From positions 79,518,917 to 79,582,916 of the forward strand of contig CM042151.1 of assembly GCA_023376005.1 (NCBI GenBank): a stretch of DNA of 64,000 nucleotides, in the 5' to 3' direction. The notes under the pieces are model-generated. The model saw only the letters and a program-made list of their open reading frames with translations, was not told the DNA's origin and searched no databases. A program made the translations under genes and the position numbers. Origin of the DNA: Doryteuthis pealeii (Eukaryota; Mollusca; Cephalopoda; Myopsida; Loliginidae). This document shows positions 39,947-51,130 of the stretch, piece after piece. Position 1 is the first letter of the stretch, and each line of letters starts with the position of its first letter.

Positions 39947-40283
39947 TCCTATTATTCATTCAGTGTATTTTTTAAAGATCATAACAGATATGATACAAGC
40001 ATTAAATTTTGATTAAATCTTTGAATATAAACAATTTTTATGAACAATGGTATTTCCATTGGTTTCTATAAATAGATATTAGCTTAAAGTAAAACTTCCT
40101 GTATTTTAATTGCATTTAATCTTATTTGTTGAAAAGAGATATGAAAATTTCAATCATGACTGAACAAGAATGATATCATATATTGCAGTTTATTGAAACA
40201 CAAATTGAATAATCATAACTTTTTAAATGCAAATAGCACACAGGTTTTCTTTTTTTTAAATAATATTTCTTCTTTATTCACAG
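39947..40283 (+). other. Intronic flank before ZNF-3
   Basis: Matches the flanks before ZNF-1, ZNF-2 and ZNF-4, including CTGAACAAGAATGATATCAT and the acceptor at 40,283. It carries the intact TTAA-type site occupied by a MITE upstream of ZNF-2. Confidence 0.55.
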
Positions 40284-40541
40284 ATATCAATTATATCATC
40301 AAACATTTTTCAAATTTGAAAAATTGCTTGGACACTCCTGCTGAAGGCAAAACTTATTCTTGCAATTGTGTTGATCCTTATTCTAATGCAATTCTTATTT
40401 TGATATTCATATACAATCATACAAAGGAAAACTCTGGATGTCAACATTTTTATGAACATATACAAAAAGACACAGGAGAGCATGCTTACTGATAGCAAGT
40501 GTTCCAAGCATCAGTTTAAATGAGTTTAAAATTGAAGAGAC
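40284..40541 (+). other. Leader exon segment of ZNF-3 with fossil finger
   Basis: After the acceptor a frame reads KTYSCNCVDPYSNAI and ends HIQKDTGEHAY then a stop at 40,490-40,492, in a different frame from the array. It keeps the TGE linker trace of a former finger. Confidence 0.55.
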
Positions 40542-41834
40542 ATGCAGGCACATACTGGAGAGGAACTATATCCTTGTGAAGTGTGTGGATCAGCATTTTC
40601 AGAAAGTTCCACTTTAAAAAGCCACATGCAAACACATACTGGAGAGAGACCATTTTCTTGTGAAGTGTGTGGATCAGCATTTATTCGGAGATCCAATTTA
40701 AAAAGACACATGCGAATGCATACAGGAGAGAAACCGTTTTCATGTGAAGTATGTGGATCAGAATTTTCAGAGAACTACCATTTAAAAAAACACATGCGAG
40801 TACATACGGGTGGGAAACCATTTTCTTGTCAAGTATGTGGATCAACATTTTCAGATAACTCTGATTTAAAAAAACACACGCGAAAACACACTGGAGAGAA
40901 ACCGTTTTCTTGTCAAATATGTGGATCAGCATTTTCAGTATGTTCCTCTTTAAAAAGACACATAAGAATTCACACAGGAGAGAAACCATTTTCTTGTGAA
41001 GTATGTGCATCAACATTTTCAGATAGCTCCAATCTAAAAAAACACATGCGAATACATACAGGGGAGAAACCATTTTCATGCAAAGTATGTGGATCAGAAT
41101 TTTCAGATAGCTCCAGTTTAAAAAGGCATATGCGAATACACACTGGTGAGAAACCATTTTCTTGTCAAGTATGTGGATCAACATTTTCAGTGAGCTCTGA
41201 TCTAAAAAACCACATGCGGATACACACAGGAGAGAAACCGTTTTCTTGTCACATATGTGATTCAGCATTTTCAGTATCTTCTTCTTTAAAAAGTCACATG
41301 AGAATACACACAGGAGAGAAACCATTTTCTTGTCACATATGTGAATCAGCATTTTCAATGAGTTCTCATTTAAAGACACATATGCGTATGCACACAGGTG
41401 AGAAACCATTTTCTTGTCAAGTATGTGGTTCAACATTTTCAAATAGCTCCTATGTAAAACAACACATGCGAATACACACAGGAGATAAACCATTTTCTTG
41501 TCACATTTGTGGATTAGAATTTTCCATGTGTTCATCTTTGAAAAGCCACATAAGGATACACACAGGAGAGAAGCCATTTTCTTGTCAAGTATGTGGATCA
41601 GAATTTTCTCAGAGCTCCAGTTTAAAAAGACACATGCGAATACACACAGGGGAGAAACCATTTTCTTGTCAAGTATGTGGATCAACATTTTCAGATAGCT
41701 CCTATGTAAAAAAGCATATGCAAATACACACAGGAGATAAACCATTTTCTTGTAAAGTTTGTGGATCAGCATTTTTTCAGAAATCAAATTTAAAAAAACA
41801 CATGCGAAAGCACACAAGAGAGAAATCATTGTAA
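40542..41834 (+). CDS. C2H2 zinc-finger protein ZNF-3, 15 fingers
   Basis: A 430-residue intact frame with 15 consecutive C2H2 fingers, 28 residues apart, TGEKP or TGDKP linkers, and a natural tail (KHTREKSL, TAA). Presumed nuclear nucleic-acid-binding protein; no KRAB, SCAN or BTB domain. The start is the ATG in AGAGACATGCAGGCACATAC, conserved with the paralogues. Helix -1 residues by finger are E, R, E, D, V, D, D, V, V, M, N, M, Q, D, Q. Only one Arg occurs, unlike G-rich-site binders. Position 2 is Ser in all but finger 3 (Tyr). Fingers 9, 10 and 12 are of the FSCHIC type found otherwise only in ZNF-4. All Cys and His ligands are present. This is the best preserved gene of the window. A 382-codon frame on the other strand is an antisense shadow. 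Confidence 0.95.
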   Translation: MQAHTGEELYPCEVCGSAFSESSTLKSHMQTHTGERPFSCEVCGSAFIRRSNLKRHMRMHTGEKPFSCEVCGSEFSENYHLKKHMRVHTGGKPFSCQVCGSTFSDNSDLKKHTRKHTGEKPFSCQICGSAFSVCSSLKRHIRIHTGEKPFSCEVCASTFSDSSNLKKHMRIHTGEKPFSCKVCGSEFSDSSSLKRHMRIHTGEKPFSCQVCGSTFSVSSDLKNHMRIHTGEKPFSCHICDSAFSVSSSLKSHMRIHTGEKPFSCHICESAFSMSSHLKTHMRMHTGEKPFSCQVCGSTFSNSSYVKQHMRIHTGDKPFSCHICGLEFSMCSSLKSHIRIHTGEKPFSCQVCGSEFSQSSSLKRHMRIHTGEKPFSCQVCGSTFSDSSYVKKHMQIHTGDKPFSCKVCGSAFFQKSNLKKHMRKHTREKSL

Positions 41835-41879
41835 AGTGTAAAGATCAACAATTTCTTCAAGCTTCAATTGCGACATCTA

Positions 41880-42138
41880 GGGCTGGTTTAGCTCAGTTGG
41901 TAGAGTGTAGAACTAGGAACCGCAAGGTTCCTGGTTCAGTACCGGCCTTCGACCACTCAGCGTATGAGTAGCCCCGGGATCTGTGTGGTAAAGTAAGGAG
42001 CTGATGGTAGTTGTGGCACTCCACATCAGACTCCAAAAACAATGTCCTTGGTCTAGTGCTAGTGAAAAGGGGATAGACTCCCTCACTGCCTCGCTGATAC
42101 GGACTTAAAGCCATCCCAACAACAACCATGACTTTAGT
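41880..42138 (+). repeat. tRNA-derived SINE (family a), copy 1
   Basis: A box TTTAGCTCAGTTGGTAGAG and B box GGTTCCTGGTTCAGTACC, then the body with GTGTGGTAAAGTAAGGAGC and GACTCCCTCACTGCC. Copies 2 and 3 lie at 52,810 and 62,113. It sits 45 bases after the ZNF-3 stop, so it may lie in its 3' untranslated region. Confidence 0.85.
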
Positions 42139-42934
42139 CAAGTGTATGTGCAGAATTTTCAATCAATTGATATTTACTGGAAATGATGTTCATTATTTTC
42201 ATGCAAATAAAAAAAAATACATCATTCAAATTTTAGCATTTTAATCTAACAACCAAAGAATGGATTTGTTAATAAATGTCTTTTATATAATGAAAGAAAA
42301 TTTTAGATATTTTCATAATTATGATGTTATACCAAATTATTATAATTTTTTATTATTAATCAAATATGGTACCCTTGAAACATCAGTTAAATAAATTCCT
42401 ATTTTTATTGATAAATAAATGCCTATCCATTGCCACTGTCAAAGAAAAATGTACACTAATAATCTTTATAAGAATCTTTTTTAAATGATTTGCATATTCT
42501 GCTGTCCAATGTAAATATTCTCACTAGAACTGATTTTTTATTGGATTTTCCAACTCAGAATAAAATTTTTATTCACTTGAACTATGCTAATTCAAATGTG
42601 ATATTTGTATGATTTTTTTGTCTTTCAAATTCTTCCAATTTTTTATCCCTTCCTATCACTGTTCTTTTTATTGCTATTAATAAAAACTAAGAATTTTGAA
42701 TAAAGAAAATTAATTGCAATTAAAAATGTGTGTAATATTTGTTAATTCTTCCATCTTTTTTTTTTTGTTGTTGGTTGTCTTTGGATATTGATGAAAAGAA
42801 ATTCCGGAGTTTGGAAATAAAAATGAATTCAGAATGATCTGTAAAACAAATTATTTCTCAGTTTTATCTTTTAGTTCGTGAAGACATTCACTATTTCTCA
42901 CACAAGATGAGAAAGGGCCAATTTTTATTGCAGG
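42139..42934 (+). other. 3' flank of ZNF-3 shared with ZNF-4
   Basis: Bases about 42,200-42,590 match 55,740-56,140 downstream of ZNF-4 (for example GGTACCCTTGAAACATCAG at 42,369 and 55,929). The duplicated unit therefore includes several hundred bases downstream. No gene. Confidence 0.65.
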
Positions 42935-43167
42935 GCAATTCCATGTCAAATCATCCAGTAAAAAGGAAAATTGTCACCCACCCCTTCAATTTTCTGATTT
43001 TTTTCCATGTGAGGATTATCTTTATGTTAGAAAATCCCCAAAATTTGAGCTTCCATTTCCAAAAATTGGTGGAGTTATGTCTATTTTTAGCTCTCCAAAT
43101 TTGGTGTGGTTGGCGACAAATGGCGACCTTTCTGCAACCGATTTCTGTCTGTAAAATGAGTTCTAGA
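42935..43167 (+). mobile_element. Left half of the 31.4-kb-type fold-back element
   Basis: CAATTCCATGTCAAATCATC and what follows (TTTGGTGTGGTTGG, CTGTAAAATGAGTTC) match the left half of 31,419-31,939. The normal right half is missing and is replaced by the perfect hairpin. Confidence 0.65.
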
Positions 43168-43581
43168 AATTCCCTGCTACTAAAAATTGGTTTATAAAGG
43201 CATTTTTACCCAAAGAATCCAAAAATGTTATTAAAAAAATCTTAAAGTCAACCAATTTTAAGTTATTGATGATTTCTGATTTTTTCCTAGCAAGATCAAT
43301 ATCCTGATGTGGCACTGCATCTATGACAAAGATCTTTTTCTATTATTATTTCACATATATTGAACATTTGTATCTAAAAGAATGTTCAATATATGTGAAA
43401 TAATAATAGAAAAAGATCTTTGTCATAGATGCAGTGCCACATCAGGATATTGATCTTGCTAGGAAAAAATCAGAAATCATCAATAACTTAAAATTGGTTG
43501 ACTTTAAGATTTTTTTAATAACATTTTTGGATTCTTTGGGTAAAAATGCCTTTATAAACCAATTTTTAGTAGCAGGGAATT
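43168..43581. repeat. Perfect 201-bp inverted repeat with 12-base loop
   Basis: Left arm 43,168-43,368 and right arm 43,381-43,581 are exact reverse complements as far as I can check by eye. The loop is TGTATCTAAAAG. Paired positions sum to 86,749 at both ends, so there is no indel. The right flank is unrelated to the left flank, and part of each arm (ATGCAGTGCCACATCAGG) is not in the related fold-back element. Confidence 0.9.
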
Positions 43582-43910
43582 GTCAGCACGGCATGACCAC
43601 TTACATCCGGGCCACTATGCTATTTCTTATTTCACTGATCGTCCACAGCTCTCACACTCTGAAGGAAGTGGGTTCGACTCTAGGTCAGTCCTACACGCCA
43701 GGCAAAGCTTAGCCTGCTTCCTTCGAGAATACGGCAAGTCTTTATGCCTGCCACTCTCTCTGTCACACCGTGTTGCACGAGGTAGGTCTCCTCTCTCACT
43801 ACATTCACATAAATCAAAATGCAAGACAAAGCTCCTCATCATGTCTTTTCTCTCCAACCTAGTGTGCAAAATGTTCTCATTCATTATATATGAATAAAAC
43901 CGTTGTTATT
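43582..43910 (+). repeat. Possible tRNA-derived SINE-like segment
   Basis: GTGGGTTCGACTCTAGGTC (43,668-43,686) fits a B box. The upstream A box is poor. GC content is higher than the surroundings and the segment ends in an AT-rich tail with AATAAAAC. Plus- and minus-strand frames here have no domain. Confidence 0.35.
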
Positions 43911-44136
43911 GTTAACAGTGTGTTACCTGATTTTTAGAGTTGCCAGCAATCATGGCAGCTCATTTCTAATAATTTCTCAACCCGTGACAAAGACACTCTG
44001 ACTGTTGGATTTTGTGTAAAGTATTCAACTCTGTTACAAGATGAATGCAAGACTAAAACTAGAGTTTGGTAGGTGGCTTATATGGAGCTTTGGTTTGTTC
44101 CATTATGAACTCAGGCAAGTTCATTTCCTGAGTTCT

Positions 44137-44305
44137 GATTGGCTGTTGGATTTCAGGGTGAGTAAGAACATGGATAAGTACCCACTCTTCAGCCATCACT
44201 TTGCATTATGCCAGCAGCATGCAAGGACTGTATTTAAGTTACAGCTTGCCTGTTGTTTTTGTCTACTAACTCGATGGTAGTTAGAACCCCACTGTGACGG
44301 TGAGT
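44137..44305 (+). promoter_or_regulatory. Candidate promoter and first exon
   Basis: ATTGGC (inverted CCAAT box, 44,138-44,143), TATTTAAG (44,231-44,238) about 90 bases later, a short exon-like stretch, and the splice donor GACGGTGAGTATC with GT at 44,300-44,301. Spacing fits a vertebrate-style pol II promoter with a start near 44,260. The next acceptor on this strand that I trust is that of ZNF-4 (54,289), giving a possible 10-kb first intron. This link is inference. Confidence 0.35.
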
Positions 44306-44309
44306 ATCA

Positions 44310-46224
44310 TATTTTTTCTATATCTGGAGTATAACTTCTACACTGACCAAGTTGCATTGATCCCAGCTCTACGAGCCAAAGAAACATAGTGTGGGCACAG
44401 AGGGCATCGAAAAAGCAGTTGGCCGGAGACACATGTGGTCTGGTATAGGACCGCAGGCTGCTTTAGTCATCAATCAGAGTTCCTGCCTCCACACCATCTA
44501 CACACCCACTTTTAGAAAGAGAATTTACTGATGTAAACATATGAGACTGCTAGGATCACTCGTTCCAATTAAGGAGAACTAAGTAATTTTTGTGAATCGT
44601 GTAAACAAATGAAACGTTATTTGAAAAGTTATTTGAATGTAAACTTGATAATCTCAAAAGCTTTTAAACAAAAATGCAGGGAATGGATTTATTCTGTAAC
44701 TTACTGGATTAAACAAAAAACAGATTGTTGATTAGAACTTGGATAAAGTTTTTCGTGGTAATATCACAGAGGGGGTAAAAAAACCCAAAAAAAACTGAAG
44801 ATTAAAATACAGCGAAAATCTTCACAAATGTAAGAATTGAATAATTGGTTTCAACTAGTCTAGGGGTAGGTTATACATAGAGGTTAGGGAATCACATTCA
44901 TATTTACATTTTTGTGCAGTTAACAGCTGGGATTTTGGGGAAGTGCAAACGATCCTTTTGAATACAAATAGTTTCTTTAAAGATATTTTACCCATTAACA
45001 GGTACTACCACTTCGAGTTAAAGTGGACCTGGGAGTAATAAAAGATAACCATGCACTCAAAAACTTCACCATCATACACAGGAGATTCCTTTTTTCTGAG
45101 GGGGGGGGGCTGGTCTTACCCCCTCTCCAGTGGAAACAGTCTACGCATTCTAGACTCCGTTCACAGAGCGTGTAAAAGCTAAAGTTACTGATGTAATATC
45201 TTTAAAATATTTGAAAAATATAACAAAAGTTTAAGAAAAAATATTTTTCAACACTGGTTTTCAGAGAGAAATTTGTAATGAACAAAGTATTCACTACTTA
45301 ATTGTAAAATCCCTGTTAGAATAAAAGTATTTCAAGTGAATTCAAATATTGGGATTGTGAAATATCAACATTTTCATTAAACTCAAAATAACAGGTAAAT
45401 ACATTTGTAGCAATCTTTAATTTTGTAATTAGTATTACAGAAAGTATATTGGAAAAATTAGATAAATTATCTGCCCCTGGCACAGAGGGCGAATTGCCAA
45501 TTTTTTGGGAGGGAGATCCTGGAGGGGATGTGGTCGGGGTATTCTAAGCCCCGTCGACAGTAGTGATTAACGGAAGGGGTGTTTTGATTTGTTTATTTAA
45601 AGGCACATAAACTTTTGATGGCTTATTTAATGCTGATCTTTTTTTCATATGTACATGTTTAATCATATTTATACCTATTTATATTTTCATTGTTCCATTG
45701 AAATTATTTCTTAATCATATTTTTTTTAAAATTGTCCACAATACTTATTTATTTACACACAATTAGATGGTTTCACGTAACTATTCAGATTTGCACACTT
45801 TATATGATTTCAAGTATTTCTATCTAATACAAATAAGTTGCAACCCATCACAAAGACACTCTGACCAAGTTGCATTGATCCCAGCTCTACTTCCAAAGAA
45901 ACATAGTGTGGGCACAGAGGGCATCGAATATTGGCACCTAAATTGAATTCCATGACTAAGTTACTTATAGTGTTGAGCAGATACCAGACATCTATTTCAG
46001 TTGCTCCCAATACCTTCAAACCCTCAGCAGATAAGTTTTGTCGCAAACACCATTAAGTTTGCAATTTGTACCTTTCCGAATATATGTTTTTATCTTTAAT
46101 TGTTGTTGTTGCCTTCTTCATCTGAATTTAATTGCCTATAATCTGGGAAATTATATGAGTCCTTGCAAAAACATTATAAGTACTTACATATTAATTTTAA
46201 AAATCCATGTCAAAATAATACAGT
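44310..46224. repeat. Unrecognised region with a dispersed 80-base repeat
   Basis: TGACCAAGTTGCATTGATCC and the following 60 bases occur at 44,343-44,420 and 45,862-45,930. A minus-strand frame at 45,810-46,046 (with NIRCPLCPHYVSLEVELGS) covers the second copy and has no domain I know. C/G-runs at about 45,100 and 45,510. No other content seen. Confidence 0.4.
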
Positions 46225-46650
46225 TTCCATGATGAAATATTGTGATAATGAAATTTCAACTTTTTGATGAAACTCAATTTGAAATTAAATAAATTTGTGG
46301 CAATCTATAATTTTGAACTTTGCAATGCAGAAAGAACTTATTATTTAATTGTAAAGCCCTGTTCAAATAACAGTCTTACCAGTAAATATTGTGATTGTGA
46401 AATTTCAACTTTTTCATGGAACTGAAATTGATATGAAATACAATTTTTGACAGTTGCTTGGATTACACATGGTTGTAATTAGCAATGCAGAAAGGATATA
46501 TTTAATTTCAAAATTTCTTTTAAAATAATAGCGTTTCCATTAAATTGAAATATTATGATTGCAAAATTTCTACATTTTAATGAAGCTCAAGATGACAGAA
46601 AATATGTTTATGGTAATTTTGAATTTTGAAAATGATGAAGCAGAAAAAAC
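46225..46650 (+). repeat. Three diverged tandem units of about 160 bases
   Basis: Units starting near 46,230, 46,383 and 46,545 share AATATTGTGATTGTGAAATT, a TTTCAACTTTTTCATG-like block and GCAATGCAGAAAG. A fourth, separate unit lies at about 45,345-45,450. Non-coding. Confidence 0.55.
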
Positions 46651-46926
46651 TTATTGTTACCATTTATGGAGTCATAAATTGTTAGCAGACCCTGTAGCTG
46701 AGAATAAGCACCATTAATTTTGAGACCAGGGGAGTCAGTGGAAATTTACCACTGACTGTTAATAACCCTTGACCCCTAGAGGCATGAATCTCACGTGCCA
46801 TGAGAAACATGTGATTTAGTTAGAGTTTCAGTTTAGATTTGACCTGACTTGATAGCAGAGCAGACATGCTCTGAGGTTAATCTCGCCCGAGCGGAAAATC
46901 ATGGTCTAAGATATCCAATTTTATTT
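46651..46926. other. Short unannotated stretch
   Basis: No gene or repeat is recognised. Confidence 0.5.
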
Positions 46927-47297
46927 GGTAATTATGAACTTATGTTTAGTAAATTAGGGTGTCCCAGAAAAAACAGAACCCGCAAATTTTGTAATAAAAC
47001 TTAATTTTAACTAGGGGGGTTTAGTTATGGTTTAGTGTTAGTTTAACGGGAAAATAAATAAATAATTTGGGTTCTGTTTTTTCTGGGTCACCCTGTACTG
47101 GTGACCCAGAAAAAACAGAACCCAAACCCTAAACCTAACCCAAACCCTAAACCTAACCCAAACGCCAACCCTAACCTTAAACCCTATCCCTAACCCTAAC
47201 CCCCACCCTAGTTAAAATTAACAGTTTTATTACAAAATTTGTGGGTTCTGTTTTTTCTGGGACACCTAATTTACTAAACAAAAGTTCATAATTACCC
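46927..47297. mobile_element. Fold-back element with telomere-like core
   Basis: Inverted arms of about 88 bases (46,927-47,016 and 47,209-47,297) share GTGTCCCAGAAAAAACAGAA and its complement. Inside, a second inverted pair of the same motif lies at about 47,068-47,120. Between 47,121 and 47,212 is a degenerate CCCTAA/CCTAACCC array. No coding frame. Confidence 0.75.
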
Positions 47298-47309
47298 TTA
47301 TTTCTTATT

Positions 47310-48110
47310 ACAGAGGTAAAGGAATTTTAGTTTTTGTTTTCTTCATATTTTCTATGATCCTCCTTGACCTTGTGCCATATTCTTTCACATTCTGCCTGTA
47401 GACTTAATGTAAATACATAATTATCTCCCTTGTGTTTCGTTCTTTGTAAGTCATTCTGCATCGATTAGAAATGACGATTGTTTTAATTTTGATTCAACTC
47501 AAAAAATATAAGTTTATTTAAATTATTCTAGTTTGTTTTTCTTTTTTGTTGAATATCACATTTCCTTATTGAAAAAAGATTAGAACGAAAAGAGACAGAG
47601 AAAAGTAAGTATCACTTTGTTCACTTAATTTATTTGTTGACAAATTATCGATTAGGTTTTGCGAAAAGGTTTTTCTTTTTACTAACGAAAAAAGAAACAT
47701 TATGATGAAATATGCGTAAATATTGAATCTAAAAAAACATCTGGAAATAAATAAGTACTCAAGAAGACCTATAAAAAGATAAGTGACACATCAGAACTAG
47801 ATTCGTCCTTTTTAAAAAATGAAATTGAAAGATCGATTTTTTTTTTTTATCAGTTTAATTTTATTTAATGTTTGTTTACTGTTTAGCAAACAGAATACTT
47901 AACTCTACGCAGGTAATTTTTCAGGTTTAAAAGATATTTATTTTCTATGAAGTGGATACAAATTCAACTGGAACATTATATTGTTTATTTAAAGTATTCT
48001 AGTTTGTTTTTCTTTTTTAAAATTTAATATCACATTTACTTATTGAAAAAAAGATTAGACGAAAAGAGACAGAGAAAAGTAAGTATCACGTTCACTTAAT
48101 TTATTTGTTT
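47310..48110 (-). repeat. Dispersed repeat R1, two copies in series
   Basis: A full copy at 47,310-47,620 and a partial one at 47,985-48,110. Both end in GAGAAAAGTAAGTATCAC. The 47,900-47,975 block (ACGCAGGTAATTTTTCAGG) recurs at 48,415 and 25,740. Confidence 0.55.
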
Positions 48111-50750
48111 ACAAATGATCGATTAGGTTTTGCGAAAATACTTATATTTATTTTTGGTTATGTTATTTTTTTTTTTTTTTTTTTTCCCTACTAATGAAGA
48201 AAGAAAGATTATGAAATATCTTAGATATGCGGAAATATTGAACGTAGAAAAATCTTGATGTAAATAAATACTTTAGAAGACCTATAAAAAATAAATAATT
48301 TGCATATTTGAACTAGATTCGTCTCGTCAAAAAAAAAAATTAAAAAATAGAAATTGTTTTTTCTTAATTAATTTTGTCGAATGTTTTGTTATGTTAACAA
48401 GATCATTTACCTGTACCCAGGCGATTTGTAAGATTTAAAAGATATTTATTTTCTGTGGATTTAAACTATGATGGTGTCATGGTTTCAATATAAATCCTGG
48501 AAGTCAGAGATTATTGTTATTTTGTAAACACGGATTTTATGCCATCCCTATAAAAACGGTACGGACAGATTTGAGCAAAACTGACCGAAAAAATAGGTTT
48601 AAAACTTTAAATGTATTAAAAATTTAAAAATAAATTACATGAGTAATATTTTTTATTTATTTATTTATTTATTTGCTGATGCTCATTATGTATATTATAG
48701 CTACTGGCAAAATGAGCCTAAAATGCGAAAATAATTTACCAAAAATCAGGGAAATATCGGATTTTAATGAAATGTTCAGTGTTTATTTATCAATGAATGA
48801 TCTTTATAATGCATTATTTATTTTATTTCAAAACTTTCTCATTTTTTTCAGGTCACCTATTTTTGACACCCTCCTTTATGTTGGGGGCGTATCTTTTTTT
48901 TCAAGTTGGTCTTATACTGTACTAATTACAGTATAAATAATGAGATAAAAGACTGAACTTATGAATAGAAACAAAAAAAAATGTTTACGGTGGTTTTTCT
49001 ATGAGAAAATAAGTACCGAATAAAATGTAAAAAAATAATAAATAATTAATTTTTTGGAGATTTTTTTTTTACTCATTTCGATAATTATTTAATTGGCTAT
49101 TATCATATAAAAGAAAAAATTATACATTGATATTTTAAAAAAAAAGCGGGGGGGGGGGGGTCCATTTTCAATAGAGTTTTTCTTCAAAAATTATTACTTT
49201 ATGTGTCTAGAATAAGGTTTGCATTAAATAGATATTCATTTCTCGAATCTAAAAATATAACATTTTAAAATTAACATCAGAATATTTTTATTTTAAATGA
49301 ATTTTATATATTGATTTTTCATAGCAAAAATACTAAATTAAAGTTTTGAAATTAAATAATTGATGCATTATAAAATTCATTAATGGATAAATCAATACTG
49401 AAAATTTCATTAAAATCGGATAATTACCTGATTTAAAAATTTTTTTTTTGCAATCTCGAATGTTATATTAAAATTGTAAACAAGCACTTAAAACCATTGA
49501 AAAATAGACAGAATGGCGGATCGCGTCGAAATTGACCAAAACAAATCGTTTTAAATCTTTTAAAAATAAACTGCATATGTAATGATATTTTTCTTTTTTT
49601 AATGATGGTTATTATGTTACTATTTATCGATTTAGACAAAGTTTGACCTTAAATAATAGATTTAATTATTTTTAATTCACTTTTAAAATTCGTAGCAAAT
49701 GACAAAAATGCCAGTCCCTAGTATGTTACTACTAGCTATGTATACCCAAATCGTCGAAAAATCCGTGTTTTTTCAATACAATTTTGACCCCCGCGCATTT
49801 GAAACAAAAATTACCAAAAATCAGGGAATTATCTGATTTTAATGAATTTTTCAGTATTGATTTATCAATGAATGAATTTTTATAAAGCATCAGTTATTTT
49901 ATTTTAAACTTTCTGAGTTTTTTTCAGGTCATTTAACTTTGACCCCCCCCCCCTGTTTTGGGGGCGCAAAATATCTGTTTGGTATATATGTGATTGATAC
50001 TATTTTCTGCATAAATAAAAAGACGAAAGACCGAAGGTGTAAATAGAAGAAAAAGAAAAAGAAAAAAAATTAAGAATTCTCTTAAGAATAAGTACCGAAA
50101 ATCGGAAAATAAAATGATAATAAAGATTTAAAAAATAATTTTTGGGGATTTTTTTTTAATCATTTCGATAATTATTTAATTGGCTATTTATTCTATAAAA
50201 GAAAAAAAATATACATCAATATTTATTCCGTTTAAAGGGAGGGGGAGGGGCTATATTTCTAATACAGTTTTTGACCTAAAAAATATGGGTGATTGATACA
50301 GTAGTAAAGTAGTTAATAAAAAAATGTTTTTAGAATCTAATGATTTTAAACTTAAAATTTTGCTGCTCATATCTTAAATGAATTTTATATATTAATTTAT
50401 CATAGCAGAAATATCTAATTAAAGTTTTGAAAAAAAACAAAAACTGATGCATTATAAAATTCATTAATTGATAAATCAATACTGAAAATTTCATTAAAAT
50501 CAGATAATTGCCTGATTTTGGGTAGATTTTTTTTTCATTCGCGAATGTTACATTAATTTTGTAAACAAGCCATTTGTAAACAGCATCTCAGGCTGAACGT
50601 GATTGAAATTGACCGAAAAATATCATTTTAAATGTATCAAAAATAAATTTCACGTGTAATATTATTTTGCTTTTTTTTTTTATTACTTTTCGACTAACAC
50701 AAAAATTTGACCTTAAATAATCAATTAAATTAATTCTATTTCTCTGAATT
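48111..50750. mobile_element. Long fold-back repeats, copies C and D
   Basis: Inverted counterpart of 23,020-25,690. Facing AAAAATCAGGGAAATATCGG (48,742) and ATCGGATAATTACCTGATTT (49,415) bound copy C. AAAAATCAGGGAATTATCTG (49,817) and ATCAGATAATTGCCTGATTT (50,499) bound copy D. G- and C-runs lie in both spacers (49,147, 49,946 and 50,240). A frame at 48,673-48,936 (PKIREISDFNEMFSV) reflects the repeat and is not taken as a gene. Confidence 0.6.
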
Positions 50751-50789
50751 TTTTAGATGAGGCTTGATGATTAGTATTATTTGTATTAC

Positions 50790-51030
50790 TCAGACTACTG
50801 TTCTCATCTTCATTGTTATCTGTACAATGTTTCGGCCGATGTACCCTTTGGCCTTCTCCAGGTATTTCTTGGACTTGGGAACCATCTCAGACTCGAGAAC
50901 CTGCTTGTCGTAATTGGGAGCCTTCTTGTCGTAATCGGGAGCCATCACGGAACTTTGAACCTAACCTTTTATTCCACTAACCATAGCTGGGGTAGAAGCT
51001 TTAAGCTGTGTTAATTATTATTCTATGTTA
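50790..51030 (-). repeat. Dispersed repeat R3, copy 1
   Basis: On the minus strand it reads a 15- to 18-base reiteration (GAxxCxGAxTCxGAG-like), then CCTGGAGAAGGCC, a short loop and GGCCGAAACATTGTACAG. Copies lie at 60,842-61,050 (minus), 61,100-61,235 (plus) and partly at 63,540-63,610 (minus). Confidence 0.6.
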
Positions 51031-51041
51031 CTGCTGCCCCT

Positions 51042-51130
51042 GACCAGGATTGAACATGTAGTCTAGAGATAACTGTCACTGAGAACTGTCTTAACTTAAC
51101 TCCTTTATCCACTAGGCCATCTGTCCATGT
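51042..51130 (-). repeat. tRNA-like sequence, reverse
   Basis: On the minus strand GATGGCCTAGTGGATAAAGG resembles an A-box half and GTTCAATCCTGG a B box. Mismatches in between argue against a functional tRNA, so it is read as a SINE head. Confidence 0.45.

Noticed and set aside
40681..41829. 382-codon minus-strand frame opposite ZNF-3, and similar frames opposite ZNF-1, ZNF-2 and ZNF-4
   Set aside because: They follow the finger repeat in antisense with an 84-base period and encode no domain; a by-product of finger codon use.
41880..41955. Functional tRNA gene
   Set aside because: A and B boxes are present, but the cloverleaf is not convincing and the same 250-base unit with a non-tRNA body occurs three times: a SINE.
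47121..47212. Chromosome end (telomere)
   Set aside because: The CCCTAA tract is short, degenerate and enclosed by the arms of a fold-back element.
48673..48936. 87-codon frame as a conserved protein
   Set aside because: The same peptide trace occurs wherever the fold-back repeat occurs, on either strand and in several frames.
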